Positions 1-11,773 of a stretch of 64,000 bases of DNA are shown one piece after another; positions within the stretch are counted from its first letter, which is position 1; each line of letters opens with the position of its first letter. Under the pieces are notes generated by a model, which did not search any database, was not told the DNA's origin, and worked only from the letters and a program-made list of their open reading frames with translations. Origin of the DNA: Methylocystis sp. IM3 (lineage in GTDB: Bacteria; Pseudomonadota; Alphaproteobacteria; Rhizobiales; Beijerinckiaceae). The position numbers were made by a program, and so were the translations under genes. Location of the stretch: the NCBI RefSeq assembly GCF_038070105.1, contig NZ_JBBPBZ010000004.1, forward strand, positions 248,001-312,000, written 5' to 3'.

Positions 1-57
1 AGTTCCGACAAACATCATAGCGCCTAGGGCGAGAGCCCCGGCAAGTGACGATCTCAT
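1..57 (-). CDS. Start of an exported protein, truncated by window edge
   Basis: The minus strand opens with ATG at 57, preceded by a purine-rich ribosome site (aggagagag, about 3 bases before the ATG). The 19 visible residues, beginning MRSSLAGALALGAMMFVG, look like the n- and h-regions of a signal peptide: one arginine, then a hydrophobic Ala/Leu/Gly stretch. The rest lies outside the window, so the product cannot be named. The start is supported by the ribosome site and by the signal-like composition only. Confidence 0.5.
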   Translation of the reverse strand, partial: MRSSLAGALALGAMMFVGT

Positions 58-1348
58 GACTCTCTCCTGATCAGTTTCTTCACCGCGTATAAGACGGCGT
101 CCGGCTCAGCTTATGAGCCTTCTCTAGTGCCGCAGCCGCACCCTTCAGCAGGTTTGACTCGTCTCCCGTCGAAGCCACGCGAGCGGCTCTCACCGCCAGT
201 CCTGCAGGCAGCTGCCAACTGCATAACTGGTCCGATTAAACAGCACGAGAATACTTGCTGAAGCTGATAGCATTAGCGTGTGCATAGTCGTTCTCCCACA
301 GTTAGATTTTTTCAGAGCGGCCGCAAAGAAAGTGACCGCTTTCCTTCCTTATTGCAGAAACTGATGCATGAGTCGCCATCCATAACAGAATAACCTCCCT
401 TCGCCTCAGCTAAGAGGAGAGACTCTCGCATTGAAAGCGAAAGGATGAGCCATCGACCATCATTACGTGCTTCGGACTCTCTTTTTCAAGCCCTGCAGCC
501 CGTTTACGAAGAAAGATCGACATCGCGGTGCACGCCGCGTTGTCATTCAGGTTTTGCGGCGGTTCATTGCTCGTATCGCCGCGATAAGGACGGCCATACG
601 ACTTTACCTGACCTCCTCGCTTCGCTTGGCGAGCATGCAGGCAAAGGCTCCACTACTCGCGGCTCAGTCGAATAATCTCGAGCACGGCGCAGCGTAATCC
701 GCTGCGCTGCTATTCATCGCTTCCCTGGAGGCCCAAAGAAGGCGAACTTAGCAGGCCAACGGCGGCGCCTGCCACTGCTCGAAACCACCCCGGCCGGATT
801 TTATTGGAGGCTGGATCATCTAAAATTCAGGCCCGCGAACGTTCCGGTCTGGAGCACCATCAGTAGGAATCAGCAATTACGATGGAACTCTCTTTTTGCA
901 CAATCTCGCTCTGGGCAGCGGAAAAACCAATACGCCCGCTCCGCTTACATCCGCCGGTGGCGGGCGGTGATTATCCAGCACGACCCTGCATGCAAACTAC
1001 GCGCGCGCGACGTGATTTAAATGGGGCACTGACAACATGAAGACGCGCCGCAGAAGCAGCTTTATTGTTAACTTTTCGGTTGGAGACTCGGAACTCTATG
1101 GCGGATTCGGCCTGCAGCGGGCGTCGTGGGTAGAACCGGTTCGCGCCGAGTTAGTTATTCCAATGCGAGCGGCTCGGCGATCGTCATTTCAAGCCAGAAG
1201 GCCGCCTCCCCCTGGCATGCGCCCCCCGCAAACCGGACCCAGCGCATCCACGTTCCACGGGTCATCTTCGTCCTGGTGCCAGCCATTTGAGCGGGCATAC
1301 CGCCATTCTTTCCATGCGATCCCCTGCATGAACGCACGCGGTCGTAGG
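58..1348. other. No recognisable gene
   Basis: Overlapping open frames occur here (for example 467-697 and 1037-1354 on the plus strand). None has a convincing ribosome site, a family resemblance or conserved-looking composition. I see nothing I can name. Confidence 0.5.
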
Positions 1349-1645
1349 TCATGAACTCCTTTCATCCAAATCTTTACGAATCCGCGCAAAGGCCGACGCG
1401 ATGTCATTGCGGATGATGCCGCGGTCCTCCATCCATGTGGACAGCTCGGCGTTATCGCCCTCAGGACGATCGAGGCCGAAGCCTTTAATCGCGTCGTCGG
1501 CAAGTTCTTCGTCTGTCGAATCCGCAAGAAATTCGAGCATGCGCTCGCGATTGTTTAAACCGACAGGAGAGAGCCACGTGGACGCGATGGCCCGGCACAT
1601 TCCTTCGGCGGTTTGGTAGAGCTTCGACTGGAACTCGTAAGCCAT
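1349..1645 (-). CDS. Hypothetical protein, 98 aa
   Basis: The start was set at 1645 because a strong site (gggagg) lies a few bases upstream, although the open frame extends to 1774. The protein begins MAYEFQSKLYQTAEGMCRAI and is acidic and soluble, with no signal peptide or membrane segment. It is rich in Glu/Asp and ends in a charged helix-like tail. It resembles small uncharacterised alphaproteobacterial proteins that pair a DEELADDAI-type segment with a C-terminal AFARIRKDLDE-type segment, but no function is known to me. It has no obvious operon partner. Confidence 0.6.
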   Translation of the reverse strand: MAYEFQSKLYQTAEGMCRAIASTWLSPVGLNNRERMLEFLADSTDEELADDAIKGFGLDRPEGDNAELSTWMEDRGIIRNDIASAFARIRKDLDERSS

Positions 1646-3412
1646 ATGGTCCTCCCATCGTTCCGCCGCTATTGTTGAAGTAGCCTCCTCGATCAGAGGC
1701 GCCAGCGCTTCTCGTGGTCTTGGGACGAGCTCTTGCCTCACGTCGCCCGATAGAAGCTGCTTCACCCTTCCCATTAGTTAATCAGCGTGGGGTCTGAAAC
1801 CAATCGGAATTCGGATCGACAGGCGGACACCTTCGCGCCATCAACGATACGAACCTCGCGGGGTCGACGAGCACAGTCGGCACGCGCCCGACGTGAGTGT
1901 GCGACACGGACTAATAATTCAGGTTGAACCGGACATAGGGTGTCTTGCCCACCGCCGCCGCAACCTGTTCGAGCAAGGGTGTCGGGTTGTCGGGCAGCGG
2001 GAGCGAGCGGGCTTTTCCCTCGGCGAACACGCCTCGGACTCTGCAATCGGGTAGAAGCAGATCGCATAGCTATGCACTCCAGCAGCGCGCTTTTTGGATT
2101 TTCATACAACAGAACGGTAAGTACCCACACCTACTTTGGCGCGCATGAGCTGGCTCGCGCGCCTGGCTCTGGATTAGGCAGCGATAGTTTTGAGGGCGGT
2201 CCGGGAAGGACCCGTGCCCGCGACGCGCGGCATCGACTGTCGTACGCTCGGCGGATCACCTCGACCGCAAATCGAAGGCTTCGTTGGTCGCTTCAAGCGT
2301 TCGTGCAAAACTGCAGAATGTCGGGAGTTGCTCCTTAGTCCGTGCAAATTGCGCTTGCAGCTCGACAACGAGTGAACCGGCTGTCGGTTCGACGATCAAG
2401 GTCGCGTTCGAGCTTTCGCCGGCGTGTCTTTATCCTAGAGCGCGGGGCGGAACAGAAAGCCAGTGATGTCGGTGATGGTGCCTGTGCGAAGGATTCCCTC
2501 GCTCCTTTACTGCCGTAAGATTCGCTTTTCATTACGGCAACCTCACCTCCCTACTAACACACTCCCTTCCGCGGCGCTGCTCTCGTGTCAATGCTTGTAT
2601 GGCAACCTGTTTCGTGGGACAAGACGAACAAATTCTGGCCGCGATCCCCACCAGGGCCCTACTCAAGGAACGCCAGCCTTTCGATCAGATCAATCATTAT
2701 CCCTGGCGCACGCATGCCCCAGGAGAGAACAGCTACCGAAAAGATAATTGCTGCTCTGAGGAGAAGTCCGGTCTTTTCAAAGACAAGGAAGATGAAGTGG
2801 CCGTCATTTCCGACAACCTCAGGAGTAAGTGTTTCATCGTGTCACGAGACGCGTATGTCGTCAAGCGACGTGCTGACCTGAGGCGAGCGTAGTCAGTCTG
2901 ACGGTCGCCGCTTCGCTTAACCCTTAACATTCGACAAGCCTGTGCCAGATTATTGCTGCCTCTTCGGCAGAGTCTGTCTGCACGGTTCGCGCGGCGGCGT
3001 AGCGTTTCATCTCAAACGCGTGACCGGCGGAGAAGCGGAGCCATTAGCCAAGTCGGAGGTTCGCGTTTTGGTCTTAGTGAAACGTTCGGCACCGAACGCC
3101 ATTTTTTTATATCAGGGTCCCAAACCACCGTTCGATTGTCCATCCACCCGCAAACAGCGTCAGTTGTTTATCGCACTTGTATTCGGATCGACCTCCCGGT
3201 TTCAAAAGCCACCGGATCACGCGGCCGCTAGAGACGGTCGCGCAGTTTGCTGATTACGTCAAGATCATTGCGAATCTCCTCAAAGTATTCCGCTCCAGAG
3301 CGCCGGTATTGTGTCATTGCAACTTGTATCCGTTTCATTCAGTCTGTGCACGTCCAAGCCAACAAATCGCATCTCTATGCATGCGGTGCTGTGCCGGCCA
3401 GCTAACCTAACC
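1646..3412. other. No recognisable gene; probably decayed DNA
   Basis: Several frames of 60-130 codons overlap on both strands without a ribosome site or family match. The minus-strand stretch around 1780-2000, immediately upstream of the hypothetical gene, reads partly like coding sequence in changing frames and could be a decayed gene. I cannot identify it. Confidence 0.4.
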
Positions 3413-3589
3413 CTTGTACCGTTGCAAATCGGACGACTGGCCACCCAAAGGCCTCTTGATCATAGGGTCTAGATGCCGTAATAGCCCCGCGCCTCGCCGG
3501 AAGGTGGAGGAGGTGGCTTGTCTCCCGTGTCATGATGAGCGGGGTTCTGGTTGGGGCCGGCCCCCGAACAAGCGGGACGGAGACAAGCT

Positions 3590-4642
3590 GTGGAACATTA
3601 TGTCGGAATTAACGTGTCTTTGGAACTCTCGAGCGTTTGCATCGTCGATGTAGGCGGCAAGATCGTCGCGGAGGCGAAGGTCGAAAGCCATCCGGATGCG
3701 ATCGTCGATTTCTTGCGTAAGCTCCGACATTCGATCGAGCGGATCGGGCTGGAGGCCGGTCCTCTGTCACAGTGGCTACATGCCGGATTGACGAAAGGCG
3801 GTTTCGAGACGGTGCTGCTGGAAACCCGTCATGTGAAGGCGGCGCTTTCGGCCATGACGGTCAAGACGGATCGCCGCGACGCGCGCGGCATCGCGCAGCT
3901 TCTGCGGATGGGTTGGTTCCGTCCGGTCCATTGCAAATCGCTGGGGTCGCAGGAAATGCGAGCATTGCTCGTGGCTCGAAAGCAATTGCTCGGCAAGCTG
4001 TTGGACATCGAGTTCAGCATCCGCGGCATTCTGCGCGGCTTCGGGCTGAAGATGGGCGTCGTGACGCGCGTGGGCTTCGAGGCGCGCGTTCGGGAGCTGT
4101 GCTCCGGCCAGGCGATGTTAGAACAGATCTCCGAGGCGGTCCTGGCCGCGCGCGCCGCGTTGCGGAGGGAATATTCGAAGTTGCACAAGGCCATGCTGGC
4201 GTTCGTGCGGCGGGACGCGGTTTGCCGCCGGCTGATGACTGCGCCTGGCGTCGGCCCTCTGGTGGCGGTCACATTCAAGACGGCGATCGACGATCCGGCG
4301 CGAATCCGAAAGTCAAAAGCCGTCGGGGCCCTGCTGAGTTTGACGCCGAGGAAGTATCAATCCGGAGAGACGGACGTGATGGGCGGCATTTCCTGCGTCG
4401 GCGATACGATGGCGCGCACCGCTCTCTACGAAGCGGCCAACGCTGTATTGTCGCGCGTCACGCGCTTCTCGGCGCTGAAACGCTGGGGGATGGATGTCGC
4501 AAAGCGGCGCGGAGTGAAGCGAGCCAAGGTGGCCTTGGCCCGCAAGATCGGCGTCATTCTACACCGGATGTGGGTGGAGGGAACGAGCTTCCGCTGGACG
4601 AAGGAGGCATCGCCGGCGTCGCCGGCGATCGCTCACGCCTGA
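3590..4642 (+). CDS. IS110-family transposase, first catalytic Asp replaced by Asn
   Basis: This is a 350-residue DEDD-type transposase with the two IS110 domains: an N-terminal RuvC-like domain (about residues 1-160) and a C-terminal Tnp_20 domain (about 210-300). The Tnp_20 domain contains APGVGPLVA and the GGIS serine motif. The GTG start at 3590 gives the family N-terminus. That N-terminus normally reads YVGIDVS, but here it is YVGINVS, so the first acidic residue of the catalytic tetrad is Asn (codon aac). The second acidic residue (in IGLEAG) and the DRRDA pair are kept. The frame is otherwise intact, which suggests recent inactivation or an altered active site. Family members are guided by a bridge RNA encoded in the flanking non-coding DNA. 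Confidence 0.9.
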   Translation: MEHYVGINVSLELSSVCIVDVGGKIVAEAKVESHPDAIVDFLRKLRHSIERIGLEAGPLSQWLHAGLTKGGFETVLLETRHVKAALSAMTVKTDRRDARGIAQLLRMGWFRPVHCKSLGSQEMRALLVARKQLLGKLLDIEFSIRGILRGFGLKMGVVTRVGFEARVRELCSGQAMLEQISEAVLAARAALRREYSKLHKAMLAFVRRDAVCRRLMTAPGVGPLVAVTFKTAIDDPARIRKSKAVGALLSLTPRKYQSGETDVMGGISCVGDTMARTALYEAANAVLSRVTRFSALKRWGMDVAKRRGVKRAKVALARKIGVILHRMWVEGTSFRWTKEASPASPAIAHA

Positions 4643-5083
4643 ACGGAACATAGAACCGACCGAGTTTCTGAAGCGGCTCGGACAAGGGCCGTTTCACCCG
4701 AAGTCCCGTCGCCGGGACGATGGAGCCGGTGAAGCCGTAATAGCGGCAGTGGACGTCGCGAGACGGACCACGCGTAATTAGATAGGCTCGCCGTTTCCTC
4801 TGAAGGCATCATGTGGCGACTGCTGCGTCGATCACGGACGGAAGCAAGAGACCGGCGACGAAGACGACCAGAGTCGGATCGCAATCGCCGCGCTCGCGCG
4901 GCGCGACAAAGATTGGGGCAATTGAAACGAGAGACTTGACGCCGAGGGGGCCATTACGGAAGCCGCTCTTATTCGTGACGTGAGTGTTTCGAGGCTGGCA
5001 AGCGTAGCATAGCGCATGGATACAGCGTAGGATTCTGGTGTCTAAGCCAACCTCACGCGTATTCCGCGCCAGTCACGCCCGCC
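4643..5083. other. Non-coding region between IS110 and IS1380 genes
   Basis: There is no credible gene in these 440 bases. The first ~150 bases are GC-rich with short inverted repeats (for example gtcccg/cgggac near 4702-4716) and probably belong to the right end of the IS110 element. The last part should hold the left end of the IS1380 element. I could not fix either boundary. Confidence 0.4.
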
Positions 5084-6200
5084 ATGACCGACACTATGAT
5101 TCTGCAGTTCTCGTTTCCAGCCGTGGCTCGCAAGAAAGTCGCAGCCGATTTCGACGGAGGCCGCCTGAAGTCCGATGGCGGCGTCATGTTGCTGGCGTTG
5201 GCCGAACGTCGTCTGGGGATCGCCGATAGGCTTGCCCGCGCTTTTCCGGATGGGCGCGATCCGTCCCGGATCACGCACACGCTCGCCGACATGATCCGCG
5301 CGCGCCTTCGCCATCGCCTGCGGCTACGAGGACGCCGACGATCTCGACAGCCTGCGTGTCGATCCCGAGCTCAAGCCTATCTGTGGAGGGTTGCCCGAGA
5401 CCGCCGCCGATCTTTGTTCGCAGCCGACGTTGTCGCGGCTGGAGAACGCGCCTTTTCTGATGGATGCACGCGAGCCTGCGTCTATCATCCTGGATATCGA
5501 CGACACCTGCGATGTCGTGCGCCATCAACAGCTGTCACTGTTCAACGCGCATTATGACGAACGCCGTTTCCTGCCGATCCATGTCTACGACACGAACGCA
5601 GCCGTCCGGTCGCGGTGGTCCTGCGGCCGGGCAAGACGCCGTCCGGCGTCGAAGTGCGCGCGCATCTGCGGCTTCTTGTGCGGCATGTCCGCAAGCGTTG
5701 GACTAAGATCCGCTTCACTTTCCGTGGCGACGGCCATTACGCCCGGCCGGAGGCGTGCGAAGCCTCTGTCGAGGAAGGTCGATGACGTCGCCGACGCGGT
5801 CCGCACGGAGCGCGCTGTCGCCGACAAGCCGGTCGTGCGCGATTATATCGAGACGCGCCACAAGGCCAAATCATGGAGCCGCGAACGGCGCACCGTTGCT
5901 CGCATCGAGGCGACGATGCTCGGCCTCGACATCCGCGTCGTCGTCACCAATCTCGTACACGGCTCGCCCGAGTGGATCTACGACAGCCTCTATTGCGCGC
6001 GCGGGCAGGCCGAGAACCTGATCAAGTTGCACAAGACGCAGCTGGCGTCAGATCGCACGTCCTGCCGGTCCGCCGTCGCCAATCAGATGCGCCTCGTGCT
6101 GCACACGGCCGCCTATTGGTTGATGCTGACAGTCCGCGACGCCATTCCCAAGGCCCGCGATCTGGCGAAGGCGGAGTTCGCGACCCTGCGGCTCCGCTGA
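5084..6200 (+). pseudogene. IS1380-family transposase, frameshifted
   Basis: The N-terminus (DFDGGRLKSDGGVMLLALAE) is characteristic of IS1380 DDE transposases. Translation continues in a second frame from about 5320 (SLRVDPELKPICGGLPETAA, then ILDIDDTCDVV). It changes frame again near 5600 and resumes with a C-terminal part containing YCARGQAENLIKLHK and the SDRTSC/ANQMRL region. At least two frameshifts break the gene, so no full-length transposase can be made. Confidence 0.8.
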
Positions 6201-6627
6201 TCAAGATGGCGGCCAGAGTCGTCGAGACGGCCAGCCGTGTGCGCCTCGCCTTCGCCGGCTGTTGCCCAGAGGCCGATCTGTTCCGGGGGTTGCCCGGAGC
6301 GCTCACCCCCCTCGGTCCGTAGGCGACGGGGCATCCGCTCCTTTGCCCGTCCGTCCCCCTCCAGCGCGTAATAAACAGTACCGATCATCCTCAGGCGGTG
6401 AAAATGACGAACGGCGCCGCACACCTGGAGTCGGCATCTCCCAAAAAGGCGCGCAGATGTCCGTCGTCCTGAATAGATCAGGCTAGCAACCTCTTGGCTG
6501 CGCGCTAAGCGGCTTGAACCTGACCCCGCTTTGAAAAAATATTTGTCGGTAGCCCTCCCAACATTGAGAAGGCGCTTCATTTACGGCGACAAGAAGACCG
6601 TGACCTTGCTAAAAAGAAGGGCAAATC
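6201..6627. other. IS1380 tail and pmoC leader
   Basis: The first ~130 bases still resemble the IS1380 C-terminal region or right end. The last ~90 bases precede pmoC and contain an AT-rich stretch around 6530-6550 and a purine-rich ribosome site (agaaggg) just before the pmoC ATG. I do not see a convincing -35/-10 pair. Confidence 0.4.
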
Positions 6628-7404
6628 ATGACCCTGAAAATCGAGACCGTTGCCCGCGAAGAGCCGAGAGCTATCGTTAACCTAAAACCGATGTGGGCCA
6701 GCCTGACGGCTCTTCTGACACTGTACGCCGCCGCTCGCGCGTACGAGCAGGTTTACGGTTGGCGCGCGGGCCTTGACTCCTTCGCGCCTGAGTTCCAAAC
6801 TTACTGGCTCAGCATATTATGGACGGAAATCCCGTTAGAACTCGTGGTGGGGCTCTCCCTTGTCGGGTATCTCTGGAAGACTCGCACGCGCGATTTTTCG
6901 ACTCTTACGCCCAGGGAAGAGCTTTATCGACACATAGTCGTGCTCCAATGGCTTACGCTATTCGGCATCACCTTCTTTTTCGGCGCCAGCTTTTTTACTG
7001 AGCAGGACGCTACCTGGCACATGACCGTGATCCGAGACACGGATTTCACGCCAAGCCACATTCTCGAATTTTATGGCAGTTATCCAATCTTTTCGATTGT
7101 CGTGATCGGTGCCTTCTTCTATGCGAAAACCCGTCTTCCCTATTTCGCGAAGGGCTTTTCTTTGCCGTTCCTCATCCTGACGATCGGCCCTTTCATGATC
7201 ATTCCGAACGTCGGCCTCAATGAATGGGGTCATACGTTCTGGTTTATGGAAGAGCTCTTCGTCGCGCCCTTGCACTGGGGCTTCGTATTCTTTGGTTGGA
7301 TGGCGCTCGGAGTTTTCGGGGTTATCCTCCAAATCCTTGATGGACTGCGGAGGCTGCTAGGCGAAGAAGGCGTGAGGACGCTATTGAATGTAGGCGTGAT
7401 CTAA
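6628..7404 (+). CDS. pmoC: Particulate methane monooxygenase subunit C, orphan copy
   Basis: This 258-residue integral membrane protein has the usual PmoC length and about six transmembrane helices. PmoC is the membrane subunit of the copper enzyme that oxidises methane to methanol. Metal-site residues are intact: an Asp-x3-His-x12-His motif (D127, H131, H144) and the Asn-x3-His-x13-His motif (N198, H202, H216), embedded in the near-invariant NEWGHTFW and APLHWGF segments. The N-terminus is more divergent, as in stand-alone pmoC copies of type II methanotrophs. No pmoA or pmoB lies nearby, so this is not a pmoCAB operon. It could replace or supplement the main PmoC under particular conditions. 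The start is supported by the agaaggg site. Confidence 0.95.
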   Translation: MTLKIETVAREEPRAIVNLKPMWASLTALLTLYAAARAYEQVYGWRAGLDSFAPEFQTYWLSILWTEIPLELVVGLSLVGYLWKTRTRDFSTLTPREELYRHIVVLQWLTLFGITFFFGASFFTEQDATWHMTVIRDTDFTPSHILEFYGSYPIFSIVVIGAFFYAKTRLPYFAKGFSLPFLILTIGPFMIIPNVGLNEWGHTFWFMEELFVAPLHWGFVFFGWMALGVFGVILQILDGLRRLLGEEGVRTLLNVGVI

Positions 7405-7621
7405 TAAATCTACTCGCTTTTCCTGTTGGTTACGCCACCGGCCACGTGATGTGGAAAATGATGGAATTAGCAGAAGAGCTGACGGCGCAAATACCGTGCC
7501 TGTTCAACCCAAATTTAATGAAGGATGTGTTCTGAAAGACCTTTACCCTCGCCTTAGAGAAGCGCCCAGGAGGCGTGTGGCCAGAAGAATCCGAGTCGTG
7601 ACTGTGATGACTCGGGACGTT

Positions 7622-8060
7622 ACCTTTTTAACCGCCGTGTTCAACGGCGCTGTGGGCGGCATCGTCTCTATCAATGAAAGCGGCCGCATTGTTGTCGTTT
7701 AACCCAGCAGCGGCTAAGCTTTTTGGCTATTCCTCCAAAGAGGTAATAGGACGGGATGTGCGCCTTCATACCAGACCCACACAGCCGTCAGCACGAGACG
7801 TATTTGGAAACTGAGCAGGCGAAGACTATCGGAATCGGGCGGCAGGTCGAGGGCGATTCCTCAGGAGCTCGGCGTGACCGGGGCCGAAATCTACAGAGGT
7901 CGCTTCTTTGTTGGCTTGATCCAAGATTTGAGTGAACACCGCCGATTTGACGCTCGCGTGCAAGAACTCCGCGCAGACCGCTTTAATTTGATCAAACACA
8001 TGTCCGTCTCCTTGGCCCACGAACTCAAGCAGCTGCGCACTGAGTGCAAATTCATTGACG
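7622..8060 (+). pseudogene. fixL: FixL-like PAS sensor kinase, 5' part, frameshifted
   Basis: A PAS domain begins with AVFNGAVGGIVSINESGRIV and continues in a shifted frame with FNPAAAKLFGYSSKEVIGRD, then in further frames IPDPHSRQHETYLE and TIGIGRQVEG. This order and wording match FixL-type heme PAS domains. The segment then reads FFVGLIQDLSEHRR and reaches the H-box (SVSLAHELKQ), where the IS3 element interrupts it. Several small frameshifts show decay predating or accompanying the insertion. FixL is an oxygen-sensing histidine kinase. The assignment rests on motif order, and a non-heme PAS kinase is possible. Confidence 0.65.
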
Positions 8061-8110
8061 TGAACCGCCCGGGGTTTGCCGGAGGCCCCAACTCTTGAGA
8101 GAGTGGGGCT

Positions 8111-9325
<1,215 letters not shown>

Positions 9326-9364
9326 CTCAAACGAAATGGCCTCCGGCAAACCCGGGGCGGTTCA

Positions 9365-9660
9365 ACGTCCTAGCCAAAGAGGGTGGAGTGCAAACGGCGA
9401 CGCACCACAATACTCGTGAGGATCTTATCGATCCAAATTCAGCAGGATACGGTCAACCAGAAGCGCAACACAATTGAATCGAAACAAGGGAGTCAGAAGC
9501 GCGAGCTGGTAGCTTCGACCCAGTTCGTCGAAGAGGGCAAGATCCGTGTTGATGTCGCAGACACGGGTCCCGGCCTGCCAGAAGCCGTCAAAGCGAGGCT
9601 TTTGAACCGTTCACGACGACCAAGCCCCACGGGCTTGGCGTTGGTTTGTCGACGGGAAAC
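9365..9660 (+). pseudogene. fixL: FixL-like sensor kinase, 3' part (HATPase)
   Basis: Directly after the IS3 target duplication the kinase continues. ELVASTQFVEEGKIRVDVAD leads to the ATP-binding G1 box TGPGLPEAVKARL. In a shifted frame it then reads FEPFTTTKPHGLGVGLS, the F/G2 boxes of histidine kinases. Together with the 5' part this completes the PAS, H-box and HATPase order. The 3' end is lost where IS5-type sequence begins near 9660. Confidence 0.65.
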
Positions 9661-10400
9661 ATCGAGCCGCTTTTCGCGCGTTTCGATGCGGCGCTGCTGG
9701 CCTCTGGCTATATCGCAATGTCGAGACAGATCGTCGACGCCACGCTCGTCCCCTCGACGAAGCAGCTCCACACGGAGGAGGAGAAGAAGACGATTAAGGA
9801 GGAGCGCATTCCCGAGACTTGGGCGGAAAAGACCCGCCAAGCTACGGCAAAAGGATCGAGATGCGCGCAGGACCGTCAAGTTCAGCAAGGCGAAGGAGCG
9901 TCCGGACGGAACCAAGCCTCCTGTCGACATCGCCGTTCCGACCTTCGGTTACCCGAACCTTTATCGCAATCGTCCGGGGTTTTGACTTCACCGAAAATGG
10001 TCGGAGACAGATGCTGCCGCCGATGAAGGCGCGCGTCTGCTAGAAGGGTTGCTCGACTAGGCCAATACGGCGCCGTCCGTCTGGGCGGACACGGCCTATC
10101 GGTTGGCGGCGAACGAAGAGTTCATGGAGAAGAACGGCTTTGTCAGCCGCGTCCACCGCAAAAAGCCCAGGGGCAAGCCGATGCCCCACGCCATGCCCCG
10201 CGTCAACGCGGAAAAGTCGAAAGTTCGCTCGCGCGACGAGCATATCTTCGCCGAGCAGAAGGACCGACTGTTCGTCCGGACCATCGGGATTGCCAGGGCC
10301 AGAGTGAAAATCGGCATGGCGAGCCTCGTCTATAACTTCAAACGGCTAGTCTTCTGGCGAAGAACTGCCGCCGCCTGCCCTGTCGCCGGCGGGCGACCCG
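9655..10400 (+). pseudogene. IS5-family transposase remnant
   Basis: Fragments in three frames match IS5-type transposases: RFDAALLASGYIAMSRQIVD with TEEEKKTIKEERIPETWAE; KDRDARRTVKFSKAKERPDG with PPVDIAVPTFGY; and EKNGFVSRVHRKKP through KDRLFVRTIGIARARVKIGM to NFKRLVFWRRTAAA. The N-terminal part is missing and the frames are broken. Its left edge truncates the fixL-like gene. Confidence 0.8.
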
Positions 10401-10727
10401 CACATCGGCGCGCGCGACCCCACTGCTTCATGCCTCCCCGTCAAAAATCGACCAAAATCAGTCCAGTTTATTGTTCGAGGACCTATACCCTCACTCCAGG
10501 GCGACGGCAGGAGAGCTTTCGTAAGATCACGGGACTATCGGTCAAAAGATCACGCCAGTCGCGTTTTGCAATAGGTCGTGCAGTTGTGACGTAATCCGAT
10601 TGATTTACGCACTCTTCGTCCCGTGTTATGCTGCGCCGCCCTCGTCTCCGGAACCAATGTCGGTCGCGATCAATACAATATCTCGCGACCGATGCTTGTT
10701 ACGAGCGTCGTCGACCGTGATCCGACT
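10401..10727. other. No recognisable gene
   Basis: This is AT-richer DNA downstream of the IS5 remnant. The open frame that runs in from the transposase continues to 10594 without family features. Nothing else can be supported. Confidence 0.4.
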
Positions 10728-10841
10728 TCAATCAACCAGTACCCAGCGCGCGGCGAAATAGGCCGCCGCGCCGATAGCGACGATCGCCACCATTCCGACT
10801 GGCGTAGCTGCATAGGTGGTCAACTCAAGAATAGCGCCCAT
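10728..10841 (-). CDS. Possible 37-aa single-pass membrane protein
   Basis: This short minus-strand frame starts MGAILELTTYAATPVGMVAI and then has an uninterrupted hydrophobic Val/Ala/Ile/Gly segment long enough to cross a membrane, followed by an Arg-Trp end. A plausible ribosome site (aaaaggga) lies upstream of the ATG at 10841. Small single-span proteins of this kind often accompany membrane respiratory enzymes, but no partner is adjacent and I do not recognise a family. It may be a chance frame. Confidence 0.35.
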   Translation of the reverse strand: MGAILELTTYAATPVGMVAIVAIGAAAYFAARWVLVD

Positions 10842-11639
10842 AGGGTTTCCCTTTTCACGTTTTGGAGGGTTGAAGGCAAGCGATGCGCTTGACGCGTTGC
10901 CTAGCCCTTCCAGCTCATTTCGACTCTGTCGCCGAAATTCCAGAGTGCGAAATAATTGCCGCTCCCTCGAAATACAAGCGTTGCTTTTTAGGGGTCGATC
11001 AGTGGCAATATGAACTTCGTTATCGGCGCGATACGGTTAAGGAGCGCCGAAGCAAAGGAAGCGTCAGTCGGACTTGGCTGCCTCCAGGTAACGCAGAATC
11101 GAGGTTAAACGCCTACGGGATGACCGCCCGCGCGGCAAGCCGATAAACAGGCGCTGGGGGCCGCAGGCATGCACATCGCGCGCTACTTGGCTAAAACCAG
11201 TTGCGTTGGACGGCGAGCGCAGAGGCAAGCCTGTCCGGGGAAGAAGGATTCAACCGGGGCGTCGTGCGGAGGGAATTTCTTCCGATGCTGCAGCTTGCCC
11301 TATGCCGATGGACCCGTTGCGTGCTTGAGCCTTCTCGCCTTCCCACGACGAGTTATCACAGAGAGAGCGGCCGCGCCGCCATCGTTCAAAAGGCGTTCGC
11401 CTCAACGAACGGACACACCCGCCCATGAACGCGATTGTCCTTGAACATCGCAGTAATTGCCGCTGGACGACAGAGGTTTCTGGAAATTGCCTCAGCGGAC
11501 CCAAACTGCCACTTCCAAGAAAGCACGAACGCCCCTTTAAGGAAAATCCGACGGCCTTCGCGCGTTAACCGCAAGCGATCAAACCATAGAACCTTGTTGT
11601 CGTGTGTATCGTATGGCGATATACAGGTCTGCACAACTC
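10842..11639. other. No recognisable gene
   Basis: Open frames on both strands lack ribosome sites and family features. The 3' end of this stretch may contain a decayed N-terminal half of the copC-like gene that ends at 11773, but I could not trace it. Confidence 0.4.
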
Positions 11640-11773
11640 TGGTCGGTTTTGGGATTGCGAGCGCATCCAGATGGAAGAAAAGAGGCTTCGCGCCTGCGGG
11701 GAGATGTCATCCGTGTGCTCTCGACAGACATGTGGTCGAAGGGAATTACGAGTTTACCGTCGATCCCAAGTAA
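11640..11773 (+). pseudogene. CopC-like C-terminal remnant
   Basis: The frame ending at the TAA at 11773 closes with APAGRCHPCALDRHVVEGNY followed by EFTVDPK. This matches the end of CopC-type periplasmic copper-binding domains, which run roughly AGxYxVxWxxxSxDxHxVxGxYxFxV. One base shift at the start of HVVEGNY would restore the usual LSTDMHVVEG wording, so the gene appears frameshifted. No N-terminal half is visible. It sits directly before a CopD-domain gene, the usual copC-copD order. Confidence 0.45.
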
